DNA from: an uncultured Acidobacteriota bacterium
GTDB taxonomy: Bacteria > Acidobacteriota > Blastocatellia > Pyrinomonadales > Pyrinomonadaceae
Length of the DNA: 47,500 nt
Reading direction: 5' to 3'
Assembly (NCBI GenBank): GCA_937859595.1
Contig: CALMAH010000042.1
Location: 1 to 47,500, forward strand
The notes under the pieces were generated by a model. The model ran no database searches. It saw only the letters and a list, made by a program, of their open reading frames with translations, and was not told the origin of the DNA. The position numbers and the translations under genes are program-made. Positions 26,690 to 34,987 of the stretch are shown here, piece after piece. The first letter of the stretch is position 1. The number at the start of each line of letters is the position of its first letter.

Positions 26690-26720
26690 AAATAAAAAAA
26701 GACGGCCCGAGAGCCGTCTT
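26690..26720 (-). terminator. Rho-independent terminator of the gene at 26745
   Basis: AAGACGGC (26699-26706) pairs with GCCGTCTT (26713-26720) around a 6-base loop. On the minus strand it is followed by a run of seven T, so it ends transcription of the secreted protein gene 25 bases upstream of it. Confidence 0.85.
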
Positions 26721-26744
26721 TTCAAGTTGATCGGCCAGTCGCCG

Positions 26745-27710
26745 TTATTTCACGCTGTTTGTGACGGGAGAAATAACCAGGTCGCTGACACTGTCGTCCA
26801 ATGTTAAGAAGACCGGATCGAAGTTATATTGCCGCGAACGAACGCCTATGGCGACACTCTGGCCGCTGGTGAGGCCTTCAAATTGGAAGTGGCCAAAGCT
26901 GCCGGTGCGGAAAACGTGTGCCTGGCCGTCCTGATCGAGCAACAGCACCTCGGCATTTGCCAATCCCCGTCCGCTAGGTGTGACGATCCGTCCGGAAACG
27001 GTAACGCTTGCAGACGAAGGAACGGTATAGACCGGTACCGGGCTCGATGCAAATGTTCCGGAACCTGCGCTTACGTTACTTACGAGGAAACCGCCGGCGC
27101 CGAGCGAGAAACTTGGGGTTATGGACGAAAAGCTAAAAGCAAGGTTCCGCTGCGTGGTGGCCGCGAACGAAAGAAAATGAGAGGTAAATATCACAGTATG
27201 GTCTGGAGTGGTTGCCGACAGCGATGCCGCGTTTCCGCCGTCAGACCCAACCAGAGCAGGCGTCTGAGAATTTGGCAGGAAAACTGCGGTCAAGAGGTTG
27301 GTCCGCGATCCGCCGCCGACGCCTTCGGGTGCCGGCGTGTCACGGATCACCTGGATCGTAACCGACTGATTTAATGGCTGGCTTACGACACCGCTGCCGG
27401 AAAAGCCGGGCGAGGTTGTGGTCGTCGATATAAACAGATGAGCACTTTGGATGCCCGAAATAGACGGTGGCAGGCCTAAGATGTTCTGGTATAGAAAGAA
27501 GACCGGTACACCGCCCGGTATCTGTGAAAATTCACCACTTGTACCATTATTCGTGAAAACGAAATCGTTCGTTCCAAACACTTCGAAAAACTGGGCAAAT
27601 GTAGTTGTCTGCCCGCTCGCATTCGAGAGCGAAAGGACGAACAGAACGAAAGAAAGTGCTATGAGACGCAGCGAGCGCAAAGCGGATCTTCGGTTGATTT
27701 TTGTTGTCAT
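26745..27710 (-). CDS. Secreted protein with C-terminal carboxypeptidase-regulatory-like module
   Basis: About 321 residues from the ATG at 27710, chosen because GAGGA lies nine bases upstream; the frame is open further but the extra residues are Pro/Arg-rich and not signal-like. The N terminus gives a signal peptide (LIALSFVLFVLSLSNASGQ). The middle (about 35-230) is a Ser/Thr/Phe-rich beta domain without catalytic motifs. The last 85 residues (TVSGRIVTPSGRGLANAEV, SFGHFQFEGLTSG, VRSRQYNFDPVFLTLDDSV) form the same terminal module as in the proteins at 3371 and 4610. A surface or extracellular role is inferred. Confidence 0.85.
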   Translation of the reverse strand: MTTKINRRSALRSLRLIALSFVLFVLSLSNASGQTTTFAQFFEVFGTNDFVFTNNGTSGEFSQIPGGVPVFFLYQNILGLPPSISGIQSAHLFISTTTTSPGFSGSGVVSQPLNQSVTIQVIRDTPAPEGVGGGSRTNLLTAVFLPNSQTPALVGSDGGNAASLSATTPDHTVIFTSHFLSFAATTQRNLAFSFSSITPSFSLGAGGFLVSNVSAGSGTFASSPVPVYTVPSSASVTVSGRIVTPSGRGLANAEVLLLDQDGQAHVFRTGSFGHFQFEGLTSGQSVAIGVRSRQYNFDPVFLTLDDSVSDLVISPVTNSVK

Positions 27711-28134
27711 TGGTAAAGGTCCTCGATGTAGAAATGGTCGCCTCCGGTGAGTCGGGTTGGAGGGACAAAGGGCGGATAAACGGCTACGAGGCCGAGCAAG
27801 GTTCCCATAATCAAAGTAGCAGGTTTGTGTGCGTTTGTCTATAGTAAACAATGTTTATTTATTTTATCAGCTGGGCGACCAGGCGCGGATCTGATCGCCC
27901 ATTTCTGCTGGTTTGGGACCCGGCACCCAGGTCGGCTGTTCAGATCATTCTTTTGTTTTTGGCGAGGGCAAAACGTGCTGTCCCGCGGTCATTGTTTATG
28001 CGGCCTTATGTCGTTGCTTTTAAGGCAAATGAGTGTCATAGTTCGAGCACTGAGCAGTTTCCTCTCGCCAGTCAGCCGGGCAATTTGATTGTCAGGTTCA
28101 ATTCAGATATTTGACCTCGGAAAAGGAGAAAAAA
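27711..28134. other. Divergent intergenic region without a gene
   Basis: This stretch separates the minus-strand secreted protein from the plus-strand lipoprotein and must hold both promoters, but no near-consensus pair is clear. A 13-base dyad (TAAACA-A-TGTTTA near 27845) and a GGGCGA/TCGCCC dyad further on are the only visible structures. ORFs there lack coding character. Confidence 0.4.
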
Positions 28135-29070
28135 ATGAAAATGAGAATTAAGTTGATATTCTCGATCGCCACTTTCGCGCTGATGGCAGCGTGCAACGGA
28201 GCCGCGGACAACAAACCGGCGGCCAATGCGAACGCCTCAAACGCGAATACCGCACCCAAGGTCGCTGCTCCGACCAAAGAAGCTCTTATGGAAATTGAGA
28301 ACCAGGCCTGGAAAGACTGGGCCGAGCGGAACGAGAAGGGCCTCGAAGGGTATATGGCATCCAATTTCGTGAATGTCGGCTACAATGGTGCGTCCGACCG
28401 GGCGGCGGCGTTAAAAAGCTGGACGAGCCATAAATGCGAGATGGGAGATATGGCCTTCAGCGACGAAGCAGTTACCGAACTCGGCGACGGCATCGCACTG
28501 TTGACCTTCAAGGCAACCGGTCCGATCACCTGCGACAAAATAGTCGGGCCAAGCCCGCTCAATGTCTCAGTTCTATATGGCAGAGAAGACGACGCGTGGA
28601 AGGCGATATATTATCAGGAAGTTCCTGCGGCCGACGCAAAGGGTGATTATGGCCCACCCTCTGCAACATACGACAAGGCTGCTGAGCTTGCCAGCCTCAA
28701 GGCTGCCCCGGAAGCCATCGCTGCTGTTGAGAAAAAGCTGTGGGACACCTGGAAATCTCAGGATCGCAAAGCCTTTGAAGAGTCGATCTCTGACAAATTT
28801 TTCGGCAATGGCCGAGCCGGTGCTCTCGATCGCGAAGCTTATCTTAAAGGGGCCTTTGATCCGCCGTGTAAGGTCGAATCTGTTTCAACCGGCCCGATGA
28901 AAGCAATGGAGATCTCGAAAGATCTAACGATGTTGATCTATCGTGCATCGCAAAAGGGAACGTGCGGCACCGATAAGTTGCCTGAGAATGTGATGTCCGT
29001 CTCGATGTACAAAAACGAGAACGGCAAACCCATGGCTATCTACTACATGGAGAATCCGGTACGCAACTAG
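28135..29070 (+). CDS. Lipoprotein with two tandem NTF2-like (SnoaL/DUF4440) domains
   Basis: 311 residues. AGGAG precedes the ATG at 28135. The signal has lipobox LMAAC (Cys19), followed by an Asn/Ala linker typical of lipoproteins in this genome. Two homologous halves follow: residues about 52-160 (ENQAWKDWAERNEKGLEGYMASNFVNVGYNG) and about 195-308 (EKKLWDTWKSQDRKAFEESISDKFFGNG), each ending in a hydrophobic strand (VSVLYGREDDAWKAIYYQE; VSMYKNENGKPMAIYYMEN). This is the cone-shaped NTF2-like fold used for ligand binding or catalysis, here apparently from an internal duplication. Function unknown; probably periplasmic facing. Confidence 0.85.
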   Translation: MKMRIKLIFSIATFALMAACNGAADNKPAANANASNANTAPKVAAPTKEALMEIENQAWKDWAERNEKGLEGYMASNFVNVGYNGASDRAAALKSWTSHKCEMGDMAFSDEAVTELGDGIALLTFKATGPITCDKIVGPSPLNVSVLYGREDDAWKAIYYQEVPAADAKGDYGPPSATYDKAAELASLKAAPEAIAAVEKKLWDTWKSQDRKAFEESISDKFFGNGRAGALDREAYLKGAFDPPCKVESVSTGPMKAMEISKDLTMLIYRASQKGTCGTDKLPENVMSVSMYKNENGKPMAIYYMENPVRN

Positions 29071-29165
29071 CGGAATGTTCTGTTGAACGCAAGACCCGGG
29101 GTGTCGTCGATCTGTTTCGGCGATGCCCTTTTTTCGATCGCGGCAATGGTAGATGTGCTAACGGT

Positions 29166-29196
29166 TTGCGTGGCAAATCGTTGGTCGTGTTATACT
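29166..29196 (+). promoter_or_regulatory. Possible promoter of sucD
   Basis: TTGCGT (29166-29171) and a good -10 element TATACT (29191-29196), but with a long 19-base spacer. It lies 45 bases before the sucD start. Confidence 0.35.
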
Positions 29197-29240
29197 TTTC
29201 ACTTGTTTTATTCAGTTTAGCCGAATAGGAGAATTGCATT

Positions 29241-30125
29241 TTGGCAGTTTTAGTCGATAAGAACACACGCCTGATCGTTCAGGGCATTACGGGAAAAGAA
29301 GGCACTTTTCACATGCTGCAGATGCGCGAATATGGGACGAATGTCGTTGGCGGCGTTACGCCCGGAAAAGGCGGAACGACCCACGAAGGTGTGCCGGTAT
29401 TTAATACTGTTGCTGAAGCGGTCAAAGAAACCGGTGCTAATGCATCAGTGATCTACGTTCCGCCGGCATTTGCCGCTGATGCGATAATGGAAGCAGCGGA
29501 CGCAGGGCTGCCGTTGGTTGTTTGCATAACGGAAGGTATTCCGGTCGCGGATATGGTGAAGGCGAACGAATATCTTTCGACGCGGGCGACGCGGATGATC
29601 GGGCCGAACTGCCCCGGCATAATCTCGCCCGGTAAGTGCAAGATCGGCATAATGCCCGGGCACATTCACAAAGAAGGCCGCATTGGCGTAGTCTCGCGTT
29701 CCGGGACCTTAACTTACGAGGCGGTCGGACAGCTTACGGCGCTTGGGCTCGGCCAATCGACAGCCATCGGTATCGGCGGCGACCCGATAATCGGTACTTC
29801 GCACACGGATGCTCTGAAGCTGTTTCAGGAAGACGGCGAAACCGACGCTATCGTAATGATCGGAGAGATCGGTGGAAGCGCCGAAGAAGAAGCGGCAGCC
29901 TATGCGAAAGAAAATGTCACGAAGCCGATCGTCGCGTTCATTGCCGGTCAGACGGCACCCCCCGGACGCCGTATGGGCCACGCCGGCGCGATCATCTCGG
30001 GCGGCAAGGGCACGGCTGCTGAAAAAATGAAAGCCCTGACCGAAGCCGGCATCCGCGTAGTTGAATCTCCGGCGGATATCGGTTCGGCAGTCGCTGAGGT
30101 TCTGGGCACCGGAGCAGCGGCATAA
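29241..30125 (+). CDS. sucD: Succinate-CoA ligase, alpha subunit
   Basis: 294 residues, the normal length. The alpha subunit binds CoA and carries the phosphorylated histidine of the enzyme that converts succinyl-CoA, ADP or GDP and phosphate to succinate and NTP in the TCA cycle. Visible are the CoA-binding N terminus ([30 protein letters not shown]), the [11 protein letters not shown] loop, [21 protein letters not shown] and the active-site histidine in [16 protein letters not shown]. The start is a TTG with AGGAG about ten bases upstream; no ATG gives the conserved N terminus. The beta subunit gene sucC is not adjacent and must lie elsewhere. ndk follows by about 95 bases. Confidence 0.96.
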   Translation: MAVLVDKNTRLIVQGITGKEGTFHMLQMREYGTNVVGGVTPGKGGTTHEGVPVFNTVAEAVKETGANASVIYVPPAFAADAIMEAADAGLPLVVCITEGIPVADMVKANEYLSTRATRMIGPNCPGIISPGKCKIGIMPGHIHKEGRIGVVSRSGTLTYEAVGQLTALGLGQSTAIGIGGDPIIGTSHTDALKLFQEDGETDAIVMIGEIGGSAEEEAAAYAKENVTKPIVAFIAGQTAPPGRRMGHAGAIISGGKGTAAEKMKALTEAGIRVVESPADIGSAVAEVLGTGAAA

Positions 30126-30181
30126 TACGGGAGTTTTGTAAGTCCTTTTCGACGTATAAGTCACACAGAGTCACAGAGGGT

Positions 30182-30187
30182 TATAAT
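30182..30187 (+). promoter_or_regulatory. Consensus -10 element before ndk
   Basis: TATAAT 34 bases before the ndk start, with no recognisable -35 sequence at the right distance. It lies next to a short repeated CACAGAG sequence (30163-30178). Confidence 0.35.
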
Positions 30188-30220
30188 TTAAATCAAACAA
30201 ACTAAGAGAAACTACAATTA

Positions 30221-30637
30221 ATGAGCAATTTAACATTTGGAATTATCAAGCCCGATGCGGTTCGGGCGGGGAAGCAGGGACAGATCATCTCGCGCATTTT
30301 GGGCGCGGGGTTTAAGATCCGCGGGATGAAGCTGGTACATCAGACCAGGAAGCAAGCGGAAGGCTTTTACGCAGTTCACGCAGGCAAGGGATTTTTTGAT
30401 GAGCTTTGCGACTTTATGTCCAGCGGGCCTTGCGTTGTGCTCGCTTTAGAGAAAGAGAACGCGGTTCCTGCCTGGCGCGAGCTTATGGGAGCTACAAATC
30501 CCGCTGAGGCCGCCGAGGGCACGATCCGCAAGGATTTCGCCTCGTCTATTGGCGAAAATGCCGTTCACGGATCCGATTCGGACGATAATGCCGCCATTGA
30601 GATCGCCTATTTCTTTAGCAAACTTGAATTAGTTTAG
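30221..30637 (+). CDS. ndk: Nucleoside diphosphate kinase
   Basis: 138 residues, the usual length. It transfers the gamma-phosphate between nucleoside triphosphates and diphosphates through a phosphohistidine. The sequence begins [19 protein letters not shown] and carries the catalytic His in [28 protein letters not shown], the nucleotide-binding region, is intact. Its position after sucD is notable because Ndk has been reported to associate with succinyl-CoA synthetase in Pseudomonas; that link is knowledge from another organism, not seen here. Confidence 0.97.
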   Translation: MSNLTFGIIKPDAVRAGKQGQIISRILGAGFKIRGMKLVHQTRKQAEGFYAVHAGKGFFDELCDFMSSGPCVVLALEKENAVPAWRELMGATNPAEAAEGTIRKDFASSIGENAVHGSDSDDNAAIEIAYFFSKLELV

Positions 30638-30664
30638 GGCTAGGGGTATAAAGGGACAGAGTTT

Positions 30665-30694
30665 TTGTTCGGTTTTCCGGCTTTTGCCTATAAT
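30665..30694 (+). promoter_or_regulatory. Predicted promoter of the zinc-ribbon/DUF4190 gene
   Basis: TTGTTC (30665-30670), 18-base spacer, perfect TATAAT (30689-30694). Downstream in the leader a hairpin with CCCGG/CCGGG inside AGCGG/CCGCT (about 30708-30740) precedes the start at 30812. Confidence 0.5.
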
Positions 30695-30811
30695 GCCGAC
30701 GAAGTTGAGCGGCCCGGTTCTTAGCCGGGACACTGCCGCTTGCGAACAGGTTTACTTTTTTACATACCTTTCCGGGAGAGGTACGGGACAAAGCCCGCAC
30801 TCGAAACAGTT

Positions 30812-31855
30812 ATGAAACGTTGCCCAACCTGCGAGAAGACATTTGACGACAACCTGAGGTTTTGCCAGGCGGACGGAACGCCGCTAGTTGACGCGGTCGA
30901 GGAAATCGATCCGTACAAGACGATGGTGGCAAAACCCGGCGAGATCTTTGCGGCGATCCCAAAAGAACCGGCACAACCCGAGCCTCCTGCTCCGTCCGTC
31001 CCGGTTACCGGCGACGATGTTCTCGAACTTCCGGCGGAACAGGACGCTAACAAGACGCAGATCGTCTCGGAGGCTGAGATCCGGGCTGAAATGGCGAAGG
31101 CTGACGCGCGGGTCGAAGAAATTCCGCCCGCCGCCGAACCCGCTGCTTCGGCTGAGGAGACGGTACCCACTCCGGCTCCTCCAAAATTCATTGATCCGAC
31201 GCCGCCGCCCGCTTCACCTTTAGCGGTCCCACCGGCTGAGCCTCCGCCAAGTTCAGAACCTGCGTCGTCGCCCTTCTCGAGTGAACTACAGGGTGATCCG
31301 TTCCAGCACACTACGCCGCCGATCCCGTCGCCGTTCGGAGATCAATCTGCTCCGATGGGAGCGATGACGCCCAATCCGGAACCGCCGCAGTTTGCGGAGC
31401 CTGAACCGACCCCCCCGCCTTTTATCGGTGGGCAGGTTGCTCAGGAACCTCAGGCCCCGGCTCCGATCGCCCAGGCCGAATGGACCCCTCCGGCAGCACC
31501 GGACGCAAGTTGGGAAGGCAAGGAGATCGGGCAAAATACGCCGTTCGAACCGCCCGTTGAAGGCGCCGGTGCGGGCCAGAGCAAAATGTTGGCAATCGTT
31601 TCGCTGGTTTCGGGAATTCTTGGGGTGACTCTTTGCTGTGGGATCTTTTTGCCTAGCCTCATTGCGATCATAACTGGTTTCATGGCGCGCGGGAGGGCCT
31701 CGAAGGATCCTGCAAACTATGGCGGAAAAGGTATTGCCATGTTCGGCCTTCTTTTGGGCCTGCTTGGGTTACTCTTTAGTATAGGATATTGGATATTCCT
31801 TCTGTTCTTTGGAGGCCTGGAGCTTTTGATGCAGAGTACCGGAGGAGCATTCTGA
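30812..31855 (+). CDS. Zinc-ribbon, Pro-rich membrane protein with DUF4190-type C terminus
   Basis: 347 residues from the ATG at 30812, chosen because MKRCPTCEKTFDDNLRFCQ is the conserved N-terminal zinc ribbon; the longer TTG form adds unrelated residues. The ribbon has CPTC and a second Cys at FCQADG (only three cysteines visible). Residues about 40-255 are a low-complexity Pro/Ala/Glu linker. The C terminus holds two membrane helices separated by GRASKDPANYGGKGIAM: MLAIVSLVSGILGVTLCCGIF and FGLLLGLLGLLFSIGYWIFLLF, the DUF4190 pattern. Proteins of this plan are common in Acidobacteriota; function unknown. Confidence 0.85.
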   Translation: MKRCPTCEKTFDDNLRFCQADGTPLVDAVEEIDPYKTMVAKPGEIFAAIPKEPAQPEPPAPSVPVTGDDVLELPAEQDANKTQIVSEAEIRAEMAKADARVEEIPPAAEPAASAEETVPTPAPPKFIDPTPPPASPLAVPPAEPPPSSEPASSPFSSELQGDPFQHTTPPIPSPFGDQSAPMGAMTPNPEPPQFAEPEPTPPPFIGGQVAQEPQAPAPIAQAEWTPPAAPDASWEGKEIGQNTPFEPPVEGAGAGQSKMLAIVSLVSGILGVTLCCGIFLPSLIAIITGFMARGRASKDPANYGGKGIAMFGLLLGLLGLLFSIGYWIFLLFFGGLELLMQSTGGAF

Positions 31856-31880
31856 TCTGGCATTTGGCAGGATCAGACTT

Positions 31881-31898
31881 TTAGTTAACTTAGTTAAC
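31881..31898 (+). repeat. Tandem 9-bp direct repeat upstream of nuoI
   Basis: TTAGTTAAC occurs twice without a gap (31881-31889, 31890-31898), 22 bases before the nuoI start. Each copy contains the palindrome GTTAAC. It might be a two-site operator or chance. Confidence 0.5.
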
Positions 31899-31919
31899 GA
31901 CGACAAGTAAGGGGTAAAC

Positions 31920-32441
31920 ATGTCTTTGATCGCTGAAGTTTTGAGATCTACGACCTCCATTTTGAAAGGTATGCGACGGACGCTGTCCGAGATACCACGT
32001 GAGAAATGGACCGTACAATATCCGGACGAGCCTGTTACCGTCCAGCCGCGCTATCGCGGCCAGCACCTGCTCCACGTGGACGAGAACGGAAAGGAAAAAT
32101 GTGTCGCTTGTTATCTTTGTGCCGCAGCGTGCCCTTCAGATTGCATTTACATTGAGGCGGAGGACGACCCGAGGCCATATTCCGAGAGGATAGGCCGAGA
32201 TGAGCGTTACGCCAAAGTTTACAATATTGATTACGGCCGCTGTATTTTCTGCGGATATTGCGTCGAGGCGTGTCCGAAGGACGCCATCACTCACGGCTAC
32301 AATTTTGAGATCTCGGTCTACAACCGCGCCGATCTTCTGAAGACAAAGGACGACCTCCTTATCACCAAACAAAAGCAATCGAAAAATTACAGGGTCGCGC
32401 TCTCTGACGAGGATGTAGATTCGGAATTCAAGGTCGTTTAG
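31920..32441 (+). CDS. nuoI: NADH-quinone oxidoreductase subunit I (two [4Fe-4S] ferredoxin-type subunit)
   Basis: 173 residues, normal for NuoI. It relays electrons from the NADH-oxidising arm toward quinone in respiratory complex I. Both cluster motifs are complete: CVACYLCAAACP and CIFCGYCVEACP. The N terminus (EVLRSTTSILKGMRRTL) is the amphipathic helix that touches the membrane arm, and YNIDYGRCIFCG and FEISVYNRADL are family-typical. AAGGGG precedes the ATG. No other nuo gene is present here, so it is isolated from the rest of complex I; an extra copy elsewhere is possible. The next gene starts on the base after its stop. Confidence 0.93.
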   Translation: MSLIAEVLRSTTSILKGMRRTLSEIPREKWTVQYPDEPVTVQPRYRGQHLLHVDENGKEKCVACYLCAAACPSDCIYIEAEDDPRPYSERIGRDERYAKVYNIDYGRCIFCGYCVEACPKDAITHGYNFEISVYNRADLLKTKDDLLITKQKQSKNYRVALSDEDVDSEFKVV

Positions 32442-33134
32442 ATGTACGACGTGCAGTCGGACCGACTCGGCTGTGCAGCACCTCTTTTGTCCGAAACCGC
32501 TCGATTTTCGTTCTTATCTGTGGAACTGCCAGATGAACTTCCGCCTACCCAAAAGGGACGCCACCATGAGATCAGGGCCCTCGGGCTTCGTGAGTTCGCC
32601 GGGTTGCGTAGCAATACTCAGCCGCTCGATCCGCATAAACTGGCAAAATACGCAAAGCTCGTTGTGGTCTCGTTTGACGAGATCGCGGGCCTAAGCCCCG
32701 AGACGGTCGAACACCTGCTCGGCGACGCTAAGGATAAGTGGTCGGGCGGTGCCGCATCAAGACCGCTTCCGGATGGCTCAAAGCTGATCGTTCTCAATCC
32801 GACGCATGGTCGAAACCGGCAGAATGCGACGCTGATGGAAGAGATATGTCACGTATTTCTGGGCCATAAACCGAGCCGGCTGCAAACAACGCGGAAGACG
32901 AAAGACGGCAAGGTCGTGGCCCGCGACTACGACGCCGCGATCGAAGAGGAGGCCTACGCAACCGGTGCGGCAGCGCTTGTTCCCTACACCGCATTATGTA
33001 GAATGGTCGGTTCGGGACGCTCGACGGCACAGATAGCTCGGCATTTCGGCGTAAGCCGCGCTCTGGTGGAATATCGTATCAAGGTCTCAAGGCTTTGGGA
33101 GGCCCACAAAAGGAATCACCTGACAAATTCGTGA
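32442..33134 (+). CDS. ImmA/IrrE-like protein with altered HExxH motif and C-terminal HTH
   Basis: 230 residues, beginning immediately after the nuoI stop codon. The central region resembles ImmA/IrrE metallopeptidases, which cleave a repressor in response to DNA damage or other signals: IVLNPTHGRNRQNATLMEEICHVFLGH (131-142) aligns with the RQRFTLAHELGHxxLH region, and AIEEEAYATGAAALVP with the downstream Glu-bearing helix. The first zinc-ligand His of HExxH is Glu here (E133-E-I-C-H137), although His142 and the later Glu remain. Catalysis may therefore be altered or lost. Residues 195-215 (TAQIARHFGVSRALVEYRI) form a helix-turn-helix. Coupled to nuoI and followed three bases later by a GAF-SpoIIE phosphatase gene. 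Confidence 0.78.
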   Translation: MYDVQSDRLGCAAPLLSETARFSFLSVELPDELPPTQKGRHHEIRALGLREFAGLRSNTQPLDPHKLAKYAKLVVVSFDEIAGLSPETVEHLLGDAKDKWSGGAASRPLPDGSKLIVLNPTHGRNRQNATLMEEICHVFLGHKPSRLQTTRKTKDGKVVARDYDAAIEEEAYATGAAALVPYTALCRMVGSGRSTAQIARHFGVSRALVEYRIKVSRLWEAHKRNHLTNS

Positions 33135-33137
33135 AAA

Positions 33138-34427
33138 ATGGAATCGATACAGCCGAGCACTTCTAAGCCTGATACAAAGCTTTCCACCGTGGACAAGCTG
33201 CGGATGCTGCTTGATATCACGAACAAGATCAGCCGCTCGACCGATCTTGAAGAGGTGCTGAACCTCATCATGGACACGCTATCCTCCATCCTCCCATTTG
33301 ACGCGGCGGGTATCTACGTGATCGAACAGAACGCAGACCCCGACAATCCTTATATCTTTAGATCAAAGGTCATTCGCGGTTACGAGATCAGCTTTGAGCT
33401 CGTCGAGCCCAAACTGAGAATGGGGGAAGGTTTTATCGGCCATGTCGCGCAGACCGGCGAGCCGATAATCTCGCCTGACGTCAGCACAGACGAGCGTTAT
33501 TTCGCCGCCCGCAAACGCACGCGTTCGGAGATGGTCGCCCCGATAATCTCAAACGACCGAGTCATAGGGGCATTCGATCTGGAGAGCGATGATCTTGACG
33601 CCTATGATGAGGACGACCTCTCTGTACTGCTGCTGCTTGCCTCTCACGTTGCGATCATCATCGAAAAGGCCAAGCTCCAGGAACAGGCGATCGAAAAGAA
33701 GCGGATCGAAGCCCAGCTTGAGATCGCTCGGCAGGTTCAGCTTGAGTTGTTGCCGAACCATGACCCCGAATTCCAGAATTTCGACATCAGCGCTTATATT
33801 TTTCCGACCGAAGAGGTTTCGGGCGACTATTACGACTGGGTGAAGATCTTTGAGGACCAGATAGGCATTATCGTGGCGGATGCAGTAGGCAAAGGCATTC
33901 CGGCGGCCCTACTGATGTCGTTTCTTCGTGCGTCTCTTCGCGCCGGGGTACAGATCGGCTATGCCCCGCATATTGCGATGTCAAAGGTGAACAATCTTCT
34001 ATGGGATTCTACCGAGGACCATCAGTTCATTACCGCAATTTACGGCATTCTGGACGGCACGAACCGAACGTTCGTGTTCACAAATGCGGGCCACAATCCA
34101 CCGCTTCTCATTAATTCGGACGGGTCGTACCGTTACGTTGAATACGGGAACGTCCCGCTGGGTATGTTTAAGGACGCGCAATATCATCAGCACTTTATCC
34201 GTTTTGATCGTGGCCAGGTGATGGTAATTTACACCGATGGTCTCACGGAAGCGGCAAATGAAGCGGGTGAGGAGTTTGGACAAGAAAGGTTCGCACAGAG
34301 CATCATTCGAAGTATGCAATTCCCGGCAAAGCAGATGATCGACACCATTCGTAAGGATGTTGCGGATTTTACCCAGCGTAAGTTTCTGGACGATGACGGC
34401 ACACTTTTCATCGTCAAGGCAATCTGA
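33138..34427 (+). CDS. GAF domain PP2C (SpoIIE/RsbU-type) serine phosphatase
   Basis: 429 residues. A GAF sensor domain (about 20-180, DITNKISRSTDLEEVLNLI to LLLASHVAIIIEKAKL) is linked by a helix (IEAQLEIARQVQLELLP) to a SpoIIE/PP2C phosphatase domain (about 210-428). Metal-binding acidic motifs are visible: EEVSGDYYDW, IIVADAVGKGIPAALLMSF, NAGHNPPLL and VIYTDGLTEA, followed by a DDGTLFIVKAI end. RsbU-like enzymes dephosphorylate anti-anti-sigma factors in partner-switching pathways; no such partner gene is nearby. It starts three bases after the stop of the IrrE-like gene, so nuoI, the IrrE-like gene and this gene may be one transcript. Confidence 0.93.
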   Translation: MESIQPSTSKPDTKLSTVDKLRMLLDITNKISRSTDLEEVLNLIMDTLSSILPFDAAGIYVIEQNADPDNPYIFRSKVIRGYEISFELVEPKLRMGEGFIGHVAQTGEPIISPDVSTDERYFAARKRTRSEMVAPIISNDRVIGAFDLESDDLDAYDEDDLSVLLLLASHVAIIIEKAKLQEQAIEKKRIEAQLEIARQVQLELLPNHDPEFQNFDISAYIFPTEEVSGDYYDWVKIFEDQIGIIVADAVGKGIPAALLMSFLRASLRAGVQIGYAPHIAMSKVNNLLWDSTEDHQFITAIYGILDGTNRTFVFTNAGHNPPLLINSDGSYRYVEYGNVPLGMFKDAQYHQHFIRFDRGQVMVIYTDGLTEAANEAGEEFGQERFAQSIIRSMQFPAKQMIDTIRKDVADFTQRKFLDDDGTLFIVKAI

Positions 34428-34448
34428 ACAACCCCGATAAAAAATGAA

Positions 34449-34484
34449 CCCGGAAGGGTTCGATCGCTCAAAACTTCTTCCGGG
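34449..34484 (-). terminator. Terminator for the minus-strand gene at 34510
   Basis: CCCGGAAG (34449-34456) pairs with CTTCCGGG (34477-34484) around a 20-base loop. On the minus strand TTCATTTTTTATC follows, so it suits the gene ending at 34510; it could also weakly stop the phosphatase transcript. Confidence 0.6.
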
Positions 34485-34509
34485 CCCATTCAGTTGGATC
34501 TCAATCGAT

Positions 34510-34857
34510 CTAGTGTGCAAGCAGCGAAGTGTGATGTATGTCGCCACCGGGGACGACCGGTGTCCGGTAATCACCGTACTTCAACCTTTCATTTCTTATC
34601 GAGAAAGCGTAAATATCAAAGCCGTAGGCGTCCAGAATGTCCGTAAGTTGGTCAACTCGTTCAAGATAAACCGTTTCCGCGAAACCAAGATCGCGACGGA
34701 TCTCAAGTAGCCGGTCAATAACCTCCAGCGGTGCAAAACACATTGTCGGATCTTTGAAAGTTGCCATAAGGCTCCGGTCGGGCCTGCAGAGGTAAAGATC
34801 TGCGGACATTCCTTTGATTACGACGGCCGGGAATTGGTTGTTCGGAAAGATCCACAC
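34510..34857 (-). CDS. Hypothetical 115-aa protein
   Basis: I do not recognise the family. The ORF starts at a GTG (34857); an in-frame stop lies about 25 bases upstream and the next in-frame ATG is 16 codons inside. The product is soluble, mixed alpha/beta, with a hydrophobic start (WIFPNNQFPAVVIKG), a middle ending in FAPLEVIDRLLEIRRDLGFAETVYLERVDQLTDILDAYGFDIYAF and a His-rich tail. Coding character looks genuine, and a terminator-like hairpin with a U-run follows the stop. It is divergent from the FecR-domain gene. The tail fragment IHHTSLLAH has no obvious role. Confidence 0.6.
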   Translation of the reverse strand: MWIFPNNQFPAVVIKGMSADLYLCRPDRSLMATFKDPTMCFAPLEVIDRLLEIRRDLGFAETVYLERVDQLTDILDAYGFDIYAFSIRNERLKYGDYRTPVVPGGDIHHTSLLAH

Positions 34858-34987
34858 AACTTTCGCCGGCCGATTCCCATCCTATTGACGTAAAAACATT
34901 GATTTTCTTGCGGAATGGGTTTAAGTTTAAGAATATACTCTTCCCGTTTTTGCGGATACGTTGGTCGATGTGGGAGTTATAATTAAT

